Part shown: piece by piece, positions 15,843 through 24,374 of the stretch
How positions within the stretch are numbered: the stretch's first letter is position 1
Layout: each line of letters begins with the position of its first letter
Source: Fluviicola sp.
GTDB lineage: Bacteria > Bacteroidota > Bacteroidia > Flavobacteriales_D > Crocinitomicaceae
Length of the DNA stretch: 64,000 nt
Assembly (NCBI GenBank): GCA_029866325.1
Contig: JARWZO010000030.1
Span: forward strand, 62,001-126,000
Reading direction: 5' to 3'
Translations under genes and position numbers: made by a program
The notes under the pieces: model-generated
What the model saw: the letters and a program-made list of their open reading frames with translations, nothing else
Databases searched by the model: none
Told to the model about the DNA's origin: nothing

Positions 15843-17195
15843 ATGCAATTAACAGCACTTTCTGCAATTAGTCCCATTGATGGACGTTACCGTTCCAAAG
15901 TGGCCGAATTGGCTCCTTTTTTCTCAGAATTCGGACTGATTAAGTACCGCGTTTTAGTGGAAGTGGAATACTTTATTGCATTGTGCGAATTGGGATTGGA
16001 ACCGTTGAAATCGGTAGATGCTGCTGTGTTTCCGAAAATCAGAGCAATCTTAACCGATTTTTCGGAAGAAGATGCCTTGGCAATCAAAACCATCGAACGA
16101 ACAACCAATCACGACGTGAAAGCGGTGGAATATTTCCTGAAAGAAAAAATGCAAGGCTTAGGTCTTGGAGATCAACTGGAGTTTATCCATTTCGGGCTCA
16201 CGTCTCAGGACATCAACAATACCGCCATTCCGATTAGTCTGAAAGAAGCAATTGCCGAAGTAATTGTTCCGGAAATTCAATCGTTGATCGCGCAATTGCG
16301 TGCTTTCGCAAATGATTGGTCAGCTATCCCGATGTTGGCGCGTACACATGGTCAACCCGCTTCTCCAACCGTTTTAGGAAAAGAAATTGCGGTTTTCGCC
16401 GAGCGTTTGCAGTTGCAGTTAGACGATTTATTGACCATTCCTTATGCGGCTAAATTCGGTGGTGCAACGGGGAATTTTAATGCCCATCACGTTGCTTTTC
16501 CAGCGGTTGATTGGGTGAAATTTGCTAACAATTTTGTGAACGAACGTTTGCAGTTGAAACGCAGTCAATTGACCACACAAATAGAAAATTACGACGAGTT
16601 AGCACGCTTGTTCGACGCGTTAAAGCGCATCAATACCATCGTTTTGGATTTGGACCGCGATATGTGGACCTACATTTCGATGGATTATTTCAAACAAAAA
16701 CTAAAAGAAGGCGAGGTTGGTTCTTCGGCTATGCCACATAAAGTAAACCCTATTGATTTCGAAAATTCGGAAGGAAACATCGGAATCGCCAACGCTTTGT
16801 ATGAACATTTATCGGCCAAATTGCCGGTTTCGCGTTTACAGCGAGATTTAACGGATTCTACTGTTTTGCGAACTATCGGAATGCCGCTTTCGCACTCGTT
16901 GATTGCCTTGAAGGCTACCTCAAACGGTTTGGGTAAATTGTTGCTTAACCGCGATGCCATCGATGCCGATTTGGAAAACAACTGGGCGGTAGTTGCTGAG
17001 GCTATTCAAACCATTTTGCGCAGTATCGGTTTCCCGAAACCTTATGAAGCGTTGAAAGGCTTGACACGTAAAAATGAGAAGGTAACCCGTGAAACCGTTC
17101 ACGCTTTTCTGGAAACATTAGATGTCAGCGAGGAAATCCGTGAGCGATTAAAGCAAATAACACCGCAAAACTATACAGGAATTAATTTATTGTAA
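15843..17195 (+). CDS. purB: Adenylosuccinate lyase
   Basis: 450 residues, fumarase/aspartase superfamily, normal length. It cleaves SAICAR to AICAR in purine synthesis and adenylosuccinate to AMP. The superfamily signature SSAMPHKVNPIDFEN is at about residues 293-307 and contains the catalytic serine loop. RTHGQPASPT near 170 and TSQDINNT near 120 are the other two conserved substrate regions. It stands alone here with its own promoter. The only other purine gene in the window is purS at the far right end. Confidence 0.97.
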   Translation: MQLTALSAISPIDGRYRSKVAELAPFFSEFGLIKYRVLVEVEYFIALCELGLEPLKSVDAAVFPKIRAILTDFSEEDALAIKTIERTTNHDVKAVEYFLKEKMQGLGLGDQLEFIHFGLTSQDINNTAIPISLKEAIAEVIVPEIQSLIAQLRAFANDWSAIPMLARTHGQPASPTVLGKEIAVFAERLQLQLDDLLTIPYAAKFGGATGNFNAHHVAFPAVDWVKFANNFVNERLQLKRSQLTTQIENYDELARLFDALKRINTIVLDLDRDMWTYISMDYFKQKLKEGEVGSSAMPHKVNPIDFENSEGNIGIANALYEHLSAKLPVSRLQRDLTDSTVLRTIGMPLSHSLIALKATSNGLGKLLLNRDAIDADLENNWAVVAEAIQTILRSIGFPKPYEALKGLTRKNEKVTRETVHAFLETLDVSEEIRERLKQITPQNYTGINLL

Positions 17196-17242
17196 TTTTT
17201 GTCTTTGAGCCGATATTCTGGTTATATTGACTCAAAATTACA

Positions 17243-18805
17243 ATGCACTTGCCACGATTAGTTAGTATATCCATGATCTTGTTTTGTTTGCAACTGCAAG
17301 CGCAGGACTATGTTATTGACTGGGTGCAAGACACGAAACGAAGCATCAGTCAAATTGTAGATATATTTCCGCAAAACGGCACCAATTTTTTTACCTATCA
17401 GCTTTCCAATTCCCAGTTGCTGCAATCACCTAAGGTGACGCGCTATGAAAACGGTGAACCCATCATCACCAAACGCATTGAACAGCACATTGAAAACAAC
17501 ATGGTGATGCTGGAAGAATTGGTGGTGTTCAACGGTACACTTCTTGGGTTTCTTTCCGATAAAAAGGACGGAGTCAACAGCCTGTACATGGTAAAATACG
17601 ATACCGAAATCGACCCGTTTGGCGACCCTGAGGTAATCACGTCTTATCCCCGAAACAAAGGCTTATCAGGACAAGGTGTATTCAATGTGCTCACTTCCAG
17701 AAATAAACGGTATTTGTGCGTGGAATATGTGATTCCCGGAAAGCGCGATCATTTTGACCGTTATGGTTACAAAGTAATGGACAGTGCGTTTCAGGTTGTA
17801 ACGGAAGGTGAATATGAAATCCCTTACAATTCTCGGAATGCCAGTGTAGATTTGCGTTATCTCACGGATAATGGCGATTACATCCTCGGGATTTCCGTTT
17901 ATTCCAATGCCACGGTAGTTGCTTGGAAAGATTACAATGCGTTGGAAAAGACGGTGGTGGTGCATGTAAAAGGTGATGTTTTTTCGGAGTATGAATTAAG
18001 TATCGAAGACAAGCGTGTGTTTGATATCGGAGTAAATGCCCTTGATTCTATTTTGGTGGTTACTGGAACGTATGGAGAAGAAATGTCTTCCGGTTCTCAG
18101 GGTGTTTTTATGCTACGGATCAACCTCGAAGAAAAGAAGATCAGGCAACAGTATTTTGAGTTGTTTCCGCGCGAATTCATGACACAGGATATGACTCCAA
18201 GCGAAATAGATCGACTGGAACGCCGCGAAGACCGCGGGAGATTGGGGCCGCAACTCTACAATTATGCCATCAGAAGTATTTACCCGCTCGAGGACGGTTC
18301 CACAATTGTAGTGGCCGAGCAATTTTACATTTACCAGCAAACAACCACTGATGCCCGAGGAATCAGTCAAAGCGTGAGTCACTATTATTTCAATGATATT
18401 ATATCCTATAAAATTGATGTTGACGGTAAATTCAATTGGATGATCCGGATTTCGAAAGAACAGCATTCTGTAAATGATTATGGCTATTACAGTTCTATCA
18501 AAAGCTTTGTAGACAAAGGTAAACTGGTCTGCTTTTTCAACGATAACATCAATAATTATGACGAGTATGGAGTGTACGAAGGCTTCAACCGCAGTATCAG
18601 TTTTCCGGTACGCAAAAAATCATACACCTTGTCTAAATGCGAAGTAGATATTGCCACCGGCGAAGTGAATCGTACTTCCTTCAACGATTACAACGAAACC
18701 CAAGGATATGTCATCCCACGCTTATCTACGATTGACTATCCCAACAGACAAGTGCTATTTTATGCGCAAGGTCGCTTAGATCGATTTGGAATTTTGCAGT
18801 ATTGA
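17243..18805 (+). CDS. Secreted protein of unknown function
   Basis: 520 residues with a signal peptide (MHLPRLVSISMILFCLQLQAQ). The rest is beta-rich with recurring patterns such as DGSTIVVAEQFYIYQ and YKIDVDGKFNWMIRISKEQ, which suggests a WD40-like or other beta-propeller fold. No catalytic motif, no lipobox and no T9SS C-terminal sorting domain is visible. I do not recognise a named family. It is followed after 28 bp by a secreted TPR protein, so the two may form an operon. Its position after purB is not informative. Confidence 0.75.
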   Translation: MHLPRLVSISMILFCLQLQAQDYVIDWVQDTKRSISQIVDIFPQNGTNFFTYQLSNSQLLQSPKVTRYENGEPIITKRIEQHIENNMVMLEELVVFNGTLLGFLSDKKDGVNSLYMVKYDTEIDPFGDPEVITSYPRNKGLSGQGVFNVLTSRNKRYLCVEYVIPGKRDHFDRYGYKVMDSAFQVVTEGEYEIPYNSRNASVDLRYLTDNGDYILGISVYSNATVVAWKDYNALEKTVVVHVKGDVFSEYELSIEDKRVFDIGVNALDSILVVTGTYGEEMSSGSQGVFMLRINLEEKKIRQQYFELFPREFMTQDMTPSEIDRLERREDRGRLGPQLYNYAIRSIYPLEDGSTIVVAEQFYIYQQTTTDARGISQSVSHYYFNDIISYKIDVDGKFNWMIRISKEQHSVNDYGYYSSIKSFVDKGKLVCFFNDNINNYDEYGVYEGFNRSISFPVRKKSYTLSKCEVDIATGEVNRTSFNDYNETQGYVIPRLSTIDYPNRQVLFYAQGRLDRFGILQY

Positions 18806-18833
18806 ATATAAAAGTTTTTTAATTAATTGCTAG

Positions 18834-19910
18834 ATGAAAAAAGTTGTAGTGTTTTTAGTTTTTGTTGCTTTCACAGGAATAGCTACTGCGCAAGACAAAA
18901 AGGAACAAGCTTATCAAAAAGGATTGGAAGCCATAAAGTTGGAAGACCAAGGTAACTATGAAGAAGCGATTAAGTTATTGAAGGAAGCTCAAAAACTTGA
19001 TCCGGACTACGTCGATTATCCGTATGAGTTGGCCTATTCGTACGCTGCTATGAAAGACTACGCGAAAGCTATAAAGACACTCGAAAAATTGAAAGATCAT
19101 CAAAAAGTATATGACCAGGTTTATCAACTTTTGGGGAATTGTTACGACATGATGGGGAATTCTGAAAAAGCAATTGAAGTCTACGATGAAGGCTTAGAAA
19201 GATTCCCTAAATCGGGAAAATTATTTCTTGAAAAAGGAAATGTTTTTTGGGGTAAAAAAGAATACAGTAAAGCACTTCCGTTTTATGAAAAAGGAATAGC
19301 AGTCGAACCGACTTTTCCATCCAATTATTATCGAGCGACCATTCTTTATTGCAGTTCTACGGAAGAAGTGTGGGGAATGATTTACGGTGAGATTTTCATG
19401 AATCTTGAACGAAATACTGGCAGAACGGTTGAAATTAGTAAGTTGTTGTATGATACCTATACTAGTCAAATTACCAAAGTTTCCGATTCTTCTTATTCGA
19501 TTAGTTTTAGTAAATCGGCAACTATATCGTTGGATGATTTGAACAATCCTGAGGGTTTTAAACTTCCGTTTGGAATTGGTGTGTATGAACCAACCATGCT
19601 GTTTTCACTCGTAATGGAAAAAGAAATAAACTTGGCATCACTTGATCGCATCCGAACAAATTTCGTTAACCATTATTTTGAGAACAAACAAAACGAGAAG
19701 TATCCGAATGTGTTGTTTGATTATCAAAAACGATTGGTTGAACTTGGGTATATGGAAGCTTACAATCATTGGATTTTAATGAAGGGTGATGAAGGTGCTT
19801 TTGATGAATGGTATACTTCTAATCAAGAAAAGTTTGACTCGTTTGCAGAATGGTTCAATGCTAATCCGATAGAAATTAACACTGAAAATTATTTTCATTC
19901 GGGGCAATAA
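18834..19910 (+). CDS. Secreted TPR-repeat protein
   Basis: 358 residues with a signal peptide (about 1-20, ending IATAQ). Residues 25-180 contain four to five TPR units with the usual spacing, for example GNYEEAIKLLKEAQKLDPDY, MGNSEKAIEVYDEGLERFPK and KKEYSKALPFYEKGIAVEPT. The C-terminal half (about 185-358) has no recognised domain. It is likely a periplasmic or surface scaffold. The gene is 28 bp after the preceding secreted protein and converges on the lnt gene with a 38-bp gap; no terminator hairpin is seen between them. Confidence 0.8.
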   Translation: MKKVVVFLVFVAFTGIATAQDKKEQAYQKGLEAIKLEDQGNYEEAIKLLKEAQKLDPDYVDYPYELAYSYAAMKDYAKAIKTLEKLKDHQKVYDQVYQLLGNCYDMMGNSEKAIEVYDEGLERFPKSGKLFLEKGNVFWGKKEYSKALPFYEKGIAVEPTFPSNYYRATILYCSSTEEVWGMIYGEIFMNLERNTGRTVEISKLLYDTYTSQITKVSDSSYSISFSKSATISLDDLNNPEGFKLPFGIGVYEPTMLFSLVMEKEINLASLDRIRTNFVNHYFENKQNEKYPNVLFDYQKRLVELGYMEAYNHWILMKGDEGAFDEWYTSNQEKFDSFAEWFNANPIEINTENYFHSGQ

Positions 19911-19948
19911 TGGCAAGTATTCTATTGGATTGGTAAATTCAGGTTTTA

Positions 19949-21565
19949 TTAAACGCGTTTCTTTCGCAAAATTTGAATCCACGACAAGCCCAAAAACACC
20001 ATGAACCCGATTACAGCAAAATAAGCAATGTAATCACCGAGGTATTGGTAAATTGTTTTGCGATCACTGAGTTGAACGGTTTCTCTGAAAGCAGTTTCTT
20101 TCCACCAGCCTGTTTCGCGCAAGACATCACCACGTTGGTTGATTACTCCTGATTTGCCGGTGTTGGCAGAACGCACCACGTATTTGCGGTTCTCAATCGC
20201 ACGCAATCGGGCGAAGGCGAAATGTTGTTTGTAACCCGGTGTGTCTTTCCACCAGCCGTCGTTGGTAATAATGGCAATAAAGCCGGCGTCTTGCTTGCAT
20301 TGGCGTCGCAAAAAATCACCGTAAATCGATTCGTAGCAAACCACCGGAGCAAACTTGGTTCCGTTGGAACTCATTACGGATGGACCGTTATCCTGAATTC
20401 CTAATGAACCGCTGGAACCACCTAATTCTATGCTCATTTGTTCCAATTGCGGGAAGATATTGGAGAATGGGATTTTTTCCACACCCAATACCAATTTTGA
20501 TTTATGGATGATTTCGGGTGTTCTAAATTCTTTGAACAACACCGATGAGTTATAATATTCCACGTATTCGTCACCGCCTTCTTCTATGCGTGAAGCTCGT
20601 GAATTGGGGTACTCAAAATGCTTGCGGGTTGAAGCCCCAATCAGGAACGATGCATTGTGCCATTTTGCTCGGCGCTCCATCAATGAATGGTAAAATGTCA
20701 ACTGATGCAATTCGCTTTCATCAAACGCATAGTTGGGTGACAAAGCCGTTTCGGGAGCAATCACCAATTGGGTATGATTACTTACTGTTTTATCAGCTGC
20801 TGCCAGAATAGCCAATAGTTGTTGCTCATCCGATCCACCATCGAATTTTTCATTGTACGGATCGATGTTCGGTTGAATCACCACCACTTCATAAGGCTTT
20901 TTTGCTTCGGAATAGGTGCTGTAAAGTACCAGTGAAACCAACATTGGAACAAACAAAAATGCCGCGATTTGAAACAATGCCGGACGTAAACTCTTCGATT
21001 TTTCCCGGTCGATGTAGACTTTCCGAATCAAACGGAAAAGCATCAGATTGATGATTAGTACCCAAAGTGTTCCACCGAAAACGCCAGTCCAGGCATACCA
21101 CTGTACAAGTACGGGAACATCTGCAAAAACATTTCCCAATGTGAGCCATGGCCAGGATAATTCCCAGTTAAAATGCAGAAATTCAAATGAAATCCAAACG
21201 CTGATCAAAATGGGAGCGGTCCAGTGATTGCCCAAGCGTTTTTTGATGCGATGAAAGATGTAAAACACCACTGCCATCAGTAAACTGTTACAGATGAAAG
21301 CCATGTAAGCACCACTCGGATCAGCATTGTAAATCCACCACGTAGTTCCAAGATTGTAAATCAAAAAGGTCAAGTAAGCCTGAGGCATCAATGCAAAAGA
21401 TCTGCGGTTGGCGTAAGTCGATTCGAGTAACAAGAGTGGAATCCATGCCACGAAAGCCATTGGAAAAGCACTTCCGGTATACGGAAAGGAAATCACCATC
21501 AGGACTCCCGAAAGTATCGCTAAGCACCAGCGAAAATAGCGTTGTTGCAATAAGTGGACTAACAT
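19949..21565 (-). CDS. lnt: Apolipoprotein N-acyltransferase
   Basis: 538 residues from the ATG at 21565. The frame is open to 21685, but that extension is not hydrophobic and lacks similarity to the family, and a TATTTTTG box (21578-21571) sits 5 nt before the inner ATG. The N-terminal half has six to seven membrane segments, followed by a nitrilase-fold domain. The catalytic triad is visible as E in IAPETALSPN, K in KLVLGVEKIPF and C in PVVCYESIYGDF. The TNDGWWKDTPGYKQHF motif is conserved. It adds the third acyl chain to lipoproteins at the inner membrane. The window contains at least one lipoprotein substrate candidate (39974-41365). Confidence 0.93.
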   Translation of the reverse strand: MLVHLLQQRYFRWCLAILSGVLMVISFPYTGSAFPMAFVAWIPLLLLESTYANRRSFALMPQAYLTFLIYNLGTTWWIYNADPSGAYMAFICNSLLMAVVFYIFHRIKKRLGNHWTAPILISVWISFEFLHFNWELSWPWLTLGNVFADVPVLVQWYAWTGVFGGTLWVLIINLMLFRLIRKVYIDREKSKSLRPALFQIAAFLFVPMLVSLVLYSTYSEAKKPYEVVVIQPNIDPYNEKFDGGSDEQQLLAILAAADKTVSNHTQLVIAPETALSPNYAFDESELHQLTFYHSLMERRAKWHNASFLIGASTRKHFEYPNSRASRIEEGGDEYVEYYNSSVLFKEFRTPEIIHKSKLVLGVEKIPFSNIFPQLEQMSIELGGSSGSLGIQDNGPSVMSSNGTKFAPVVCYESIYGDFLRRQCKQDAGFIAIITNDGWWKDTPGYKQHFAFARLRAIENRKYVVRSANTGKSGVINQRGDVLRETGWWKETAFRETVQLSDRKTIYQYLGDYIAYFAVIGFMVFLGLSWIQILRKKRV

Positions 21566-21570
21566 GGAAT

Positions 21571-21578
21571 CAAAAATA
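21571..21578 (-). promoter_or_regulatory. Candidate lnt promoter -7 box
   Basis: TATTTTTG on the minus strand fits TAnnTTTG and ends 5 nt before the chosen ATG. No -33 TTTG was found at the usual distance, so this is a weak call. Confidence 0.4.
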
Positions 21579-21791
21579 CGATAAACAATTTGGAAATGTT
21601 GCGATGCGTTTGAGTGCAAAGCCGATTGTGAGATTCCAAAGGGGTATTTCACCATTTTTAACTGTTCGTAATATTGCGAATTCACGAACGATTATTTGAT
21701 ATGCCAATTTGCAATATTACGAACGGTTTTTTATCCTGAAAAGGGATGACATTCCTGAAATTTCAATTGACAATTACCGGCTATTGACCAC

Positions 21792-21825
21792 AAAAAAAAG
21801 CGCCTCGTCAATAACGAGGCGCTTT
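21792..21825 (-). terminator. Strong terminator after the OmpA-family gene
   Basis: A 12-bp perfect stem AAAGCGCCTCGT/ACGAGGCGCTTT (21797-21808/21814-21825) with a 5-nt loop, followed on the minus strand by an eight-base T-run that overlaps the stem. It lies 21 bp past the stop at 21846. Confidence 0.93.
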
Positions 21826-21845
21826 ACTATTTCCGTTGTAATCTC

Positions 21846-24365
21846 TTATTTAAAGATCACAGTCATTTCTACACGACGGTTACGCTGACGACCTTCTGCA
21901 GTATCGTTGGTAGCAATCGGTTGTGTTTCTCCGAAGAAAATAGCATTGAGGCGTTTCGCATCAACTCCTTTTTTCACGAGGTAAGCTTTTACAGCTTCTG
22001 CACGTTTTTTAGAAAGGGTCATGTTTTTCGCGTCATCACCTACGTTATCCGTGTGACCTGCAATTTGTAGCCTCCAGTCTTTCTTCTTAATAAGCAATTT
22101 CGCCAAGGCATCCAATGAAGCGTAAGAGGTAGTCTGAATGATCGCGTTACCACTACCAAACTCTAAGTTCTCAAACGCAGTATTGATGATTTCTTGCTCA
22201 GCTTCCTCGATTTTAGGACAACCTTTATTTTCGATTACTCCTTTAACTGTAGGACACTGGTCTTCGTTGTCAGTAATACCGTCACCATCAGTATCTTGGT
22301 AAGGACAGCCTTTATTGGCAATCGGACCAGGTACATCAGGACAAGCATCTTCGATGTCTTTCAAGCCATCTTTGTCTTTATCCGCAAACGGACAACCTTG
22401 GTTTTCTTTCGGACCAAATTCAGTCGGACAGTTATCTTCAAAGTCGAAAATTCCGTCACCATCCGTATCAGGACAACCTTTGAATACAATCGGACCTGGA
22501 ACAGTAGGACAATTATCTTCAGAATCTTTCAATCCATCACCATCCGTATCAGGACATCCGTTGAATGCGGCAATACCTGCAACATCCGGACAGTCATCTT
22601 TAGGATCGATGATGCTATCGTTATCCATATCCGGACAACCTTTGAAATATGCTAAACCTGGAAGATCAGGACACTCATCATCTTTATCGATGATTTTGTC
22701 ACCGTCTCTGTCCGGACAACCTTTAAACTCAGCCAATCCCGGAGTTTCAGGACAAATATCTTCCGAGTCAGGAATTCCATCTTTATCCGTATCAGGGCAA
22801 CCTTTGAACGCCCAAACACCAGGGATGTCAACACAATTATCCACTTTGTCGGAAACTTTATCCAAATCGCGGTCATCAGGAGCAGTATACAAAATTGGAA
22901 CACGTAAACCTGCGTAGAATTCCGTACCGCGTACTTTCCCATTTGCGAATAAGGATCGGAAATCCACTACTCCGATGGTGAGCGGCCCAAGCCTCGTGGC
23001 AACACCCGCTTTCCATCCGGAATATTTGTTCACCGAAATCGGAACATGTAACCCGAACCATGCGTGGTCGAAGCTAGGAGTAAAAACAAATTGATTTGGT
23101 ACGTGAACACGTGATGTTCCGTTTTTACTCATAACGCTGATCATACCGGTAGCGTTTACATAGAACCATTTCCAGATATGGTAATCCAATTGCAAACTGA
23201 TTGCAGCAGGCGTTTTCATACGGTAAGTTTCACCGGAATCTTCGTTGGCAGACCAACCTGCGTCATTGGTGATCAAACTATCGATAATCGAGTCGAAACT
23301 CGCAAAATCAGAAGCTTTATCGAAAATACGTAAGTCCAATGTAGTGGTATTCACACTAAAGTTACGGCTCAAACCACCTTTTGTAAATTTCATGGATCCT
23401 AAATCCACCAATGAAGCACCTGCACGCAATGTGTACTTCTCTTTATCCTGACGCCAAAGATCGGTTTCGCCATCCATGTCGTATTTGAAATCTTTGTATT
23501 TCGGACGCCATTCGTAAACAACCCCCAAATCAATACCTATACCGAGTTTTGAAGCCGATTTAAACGGATTGAAATTTTGTCCGTCGTTTACCAAATCATC
23601 TAAACTGCTTGAGTAACCGTATTCAACATTTCCAACTAGCGTAGTGGCTGTATCTTTGTTTAATAACTCGTAATCAAGATTGTCTGTATAAGCATAAATA
23701 GACGCCAAACCTTGCAAAATTTTCAAACGACCACCTACTTTGAAAAAGTGCTCTCCTTGATCGGAAATAACTTGGCTGTAATTAACGCCGTATTCGTTCC
23801 AAGCCATCATGTTGGCATTGAGCAACTTGTCATTTAATTTCAAGTTCCATAACGCTGCAAAATCCAATCCATTTTCAGCCAATTTGCTCAATTTCGGATC
23901 AATATCGTCAATGTTGATGATTGATCTTGATTTTGCAGAGAATCCTACTGCAATAGTCGGTTTGATATGGAATGCAAAATTCAACACGTCTACTTGAGTG
24001 TTGATGTAGATTCCACGAACTTTTGCGTTTGGATCGTTGTAATCGTCGAAATCGAAGATATAACGATCAACGAATGTAGAATCGGGACTGATCCAAGACG
24101 TATCTGTTGTGAACGATTTTTTCCACCATTTCGGCATGTCTTGCGTATCGAAGTATTTGGCATTTTGCCACGCACCGATATTCGCACTCGCGAGGTTAAG
24201 ATCGAATTTGAATCGACCATCTACAAAGCTGGCCGGTTGGTTATCCAATGCCATTACTCCGGCATAGTTGCTACTATGCACGCCCAGGTAGTTCTGGGCA
24301 TTGACGGACAAATGACACAAGGTTAGTAATGCCGCCGAAAGCAGCAAGCGTACTCGTTTCTTCAT
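21846..24365 (-). CDS. Outer-membrane protein: DUF5723-like barrel, TSP3 repeats and OmpA domain
   Basis: 839 residues with a signal peptide (after VNAQ). Residues 25-510 resemble the DUF5723-type N-terminal region of Bacteroidota outer-membrane proteins, probably a beta-barrel. Residues about 510-715 contain eight calcium-binding thrombospondin type 3 repeats with the GCPDTDGDGIxD pattern. The last 110 residues are an OmpA peptidoglycan-binding domain (AGHTDNVGDDAKN and RQRNRRVEM). It should link the outer membrane to peptidoglycan. It is the last gene of an operon with rnhB and an anchored protein, 9 bp after the latter, and ends at a strong terminator. Confidence 0.85.
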   Translation of the reverse strand: MKKRVRLLLSAALLTLCHLSVNAQNYLGVHSSNYAGVMALDNQPASFVDGRFKFDLNLASANIGAWQNAKYFDTQDMPKWWKKSFTTDTSWISPDSTFVDRYIFDFDDYNDPNAKVRGIYINTQVDVLNFAFHIKPTIAVGFSAKSRSIINIDDIDPKLSKLAENGLDFAALWNLKLNDKLLNANMMAWNEYGVNYSQVISDQGEHFFKVGGRLKILQGLASIYAYTDNLDYELLNKDTATTLVGNVEYGYSSSLDDLVNDGQNFNPFKSASKLGIGIDLGVVYEWRPKYKDFKYDMDGETDLWRQDKEKYTLRAGASLVDLGSMKFTKGGLSRNFSVNTTTLDLRIFDKASDFASFDSIIDSLITNDAGWSANEDSGETYRMKTPAAISLQLDYHIWKWFYVNATGMISVMSKNGTSRVHVPNQFVFTPSFDHAWFGLHVPISVNKYSGWKAGVATRLGPLTIGVVDFRSLFANGKVRGTEFYAGLRVPILYTAPDDRDLDKVSDKVDNCVDIPGVWAFKGCPDTDKDGIPDSEDICPETPGLAEFKGCPDRDGDKIIDKDDECPDLPGLAYFKGCPDMDNDSIIDPKDDCPDVAGIAAFNGCPDTDGDGLKDSEDNCPTVPGPIVFKGCPDTDGDGIFDFEDNCPTEFGPKENQGCPFADKDKDGLKDIEDACPDVPGPIANKGCPYQDTDGDGITDNEDQCPTVKGVIENKGCPKIEEAEQEIINTAFENLEFGSGNAIIQTTSYASLDALAKLLIKKKDWRLQIAGHTDNVGDDAKNMTLSKKRAEAVKAYLVKKGVDAKRLNAIFFGETQPIATNDTAEGRQRNRRVEMTVIFK

Positions 24366-24374
24366 AGTGTAGTT

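Noticed and set aside
21566-21685. Upstream extension of lnt
   Set aside because: Hydrophilic, no similarity to Lnt N-termini, and a -7-like box lies inside it.
22225-22840. CRISPR-like spacing in the OmpA-family gene
   Set aside because: The regular repeats are translated TSP3 units in frame, not a CRISPR array.
22194-22917. Antisense frames of up to 200 codons opposite the OmpA-family gene
   Set aside because: They lie opposite the TSP3 repeats and reflect the periodic GCPDxDGDG coding; repeat-derived, with no start context or homology.
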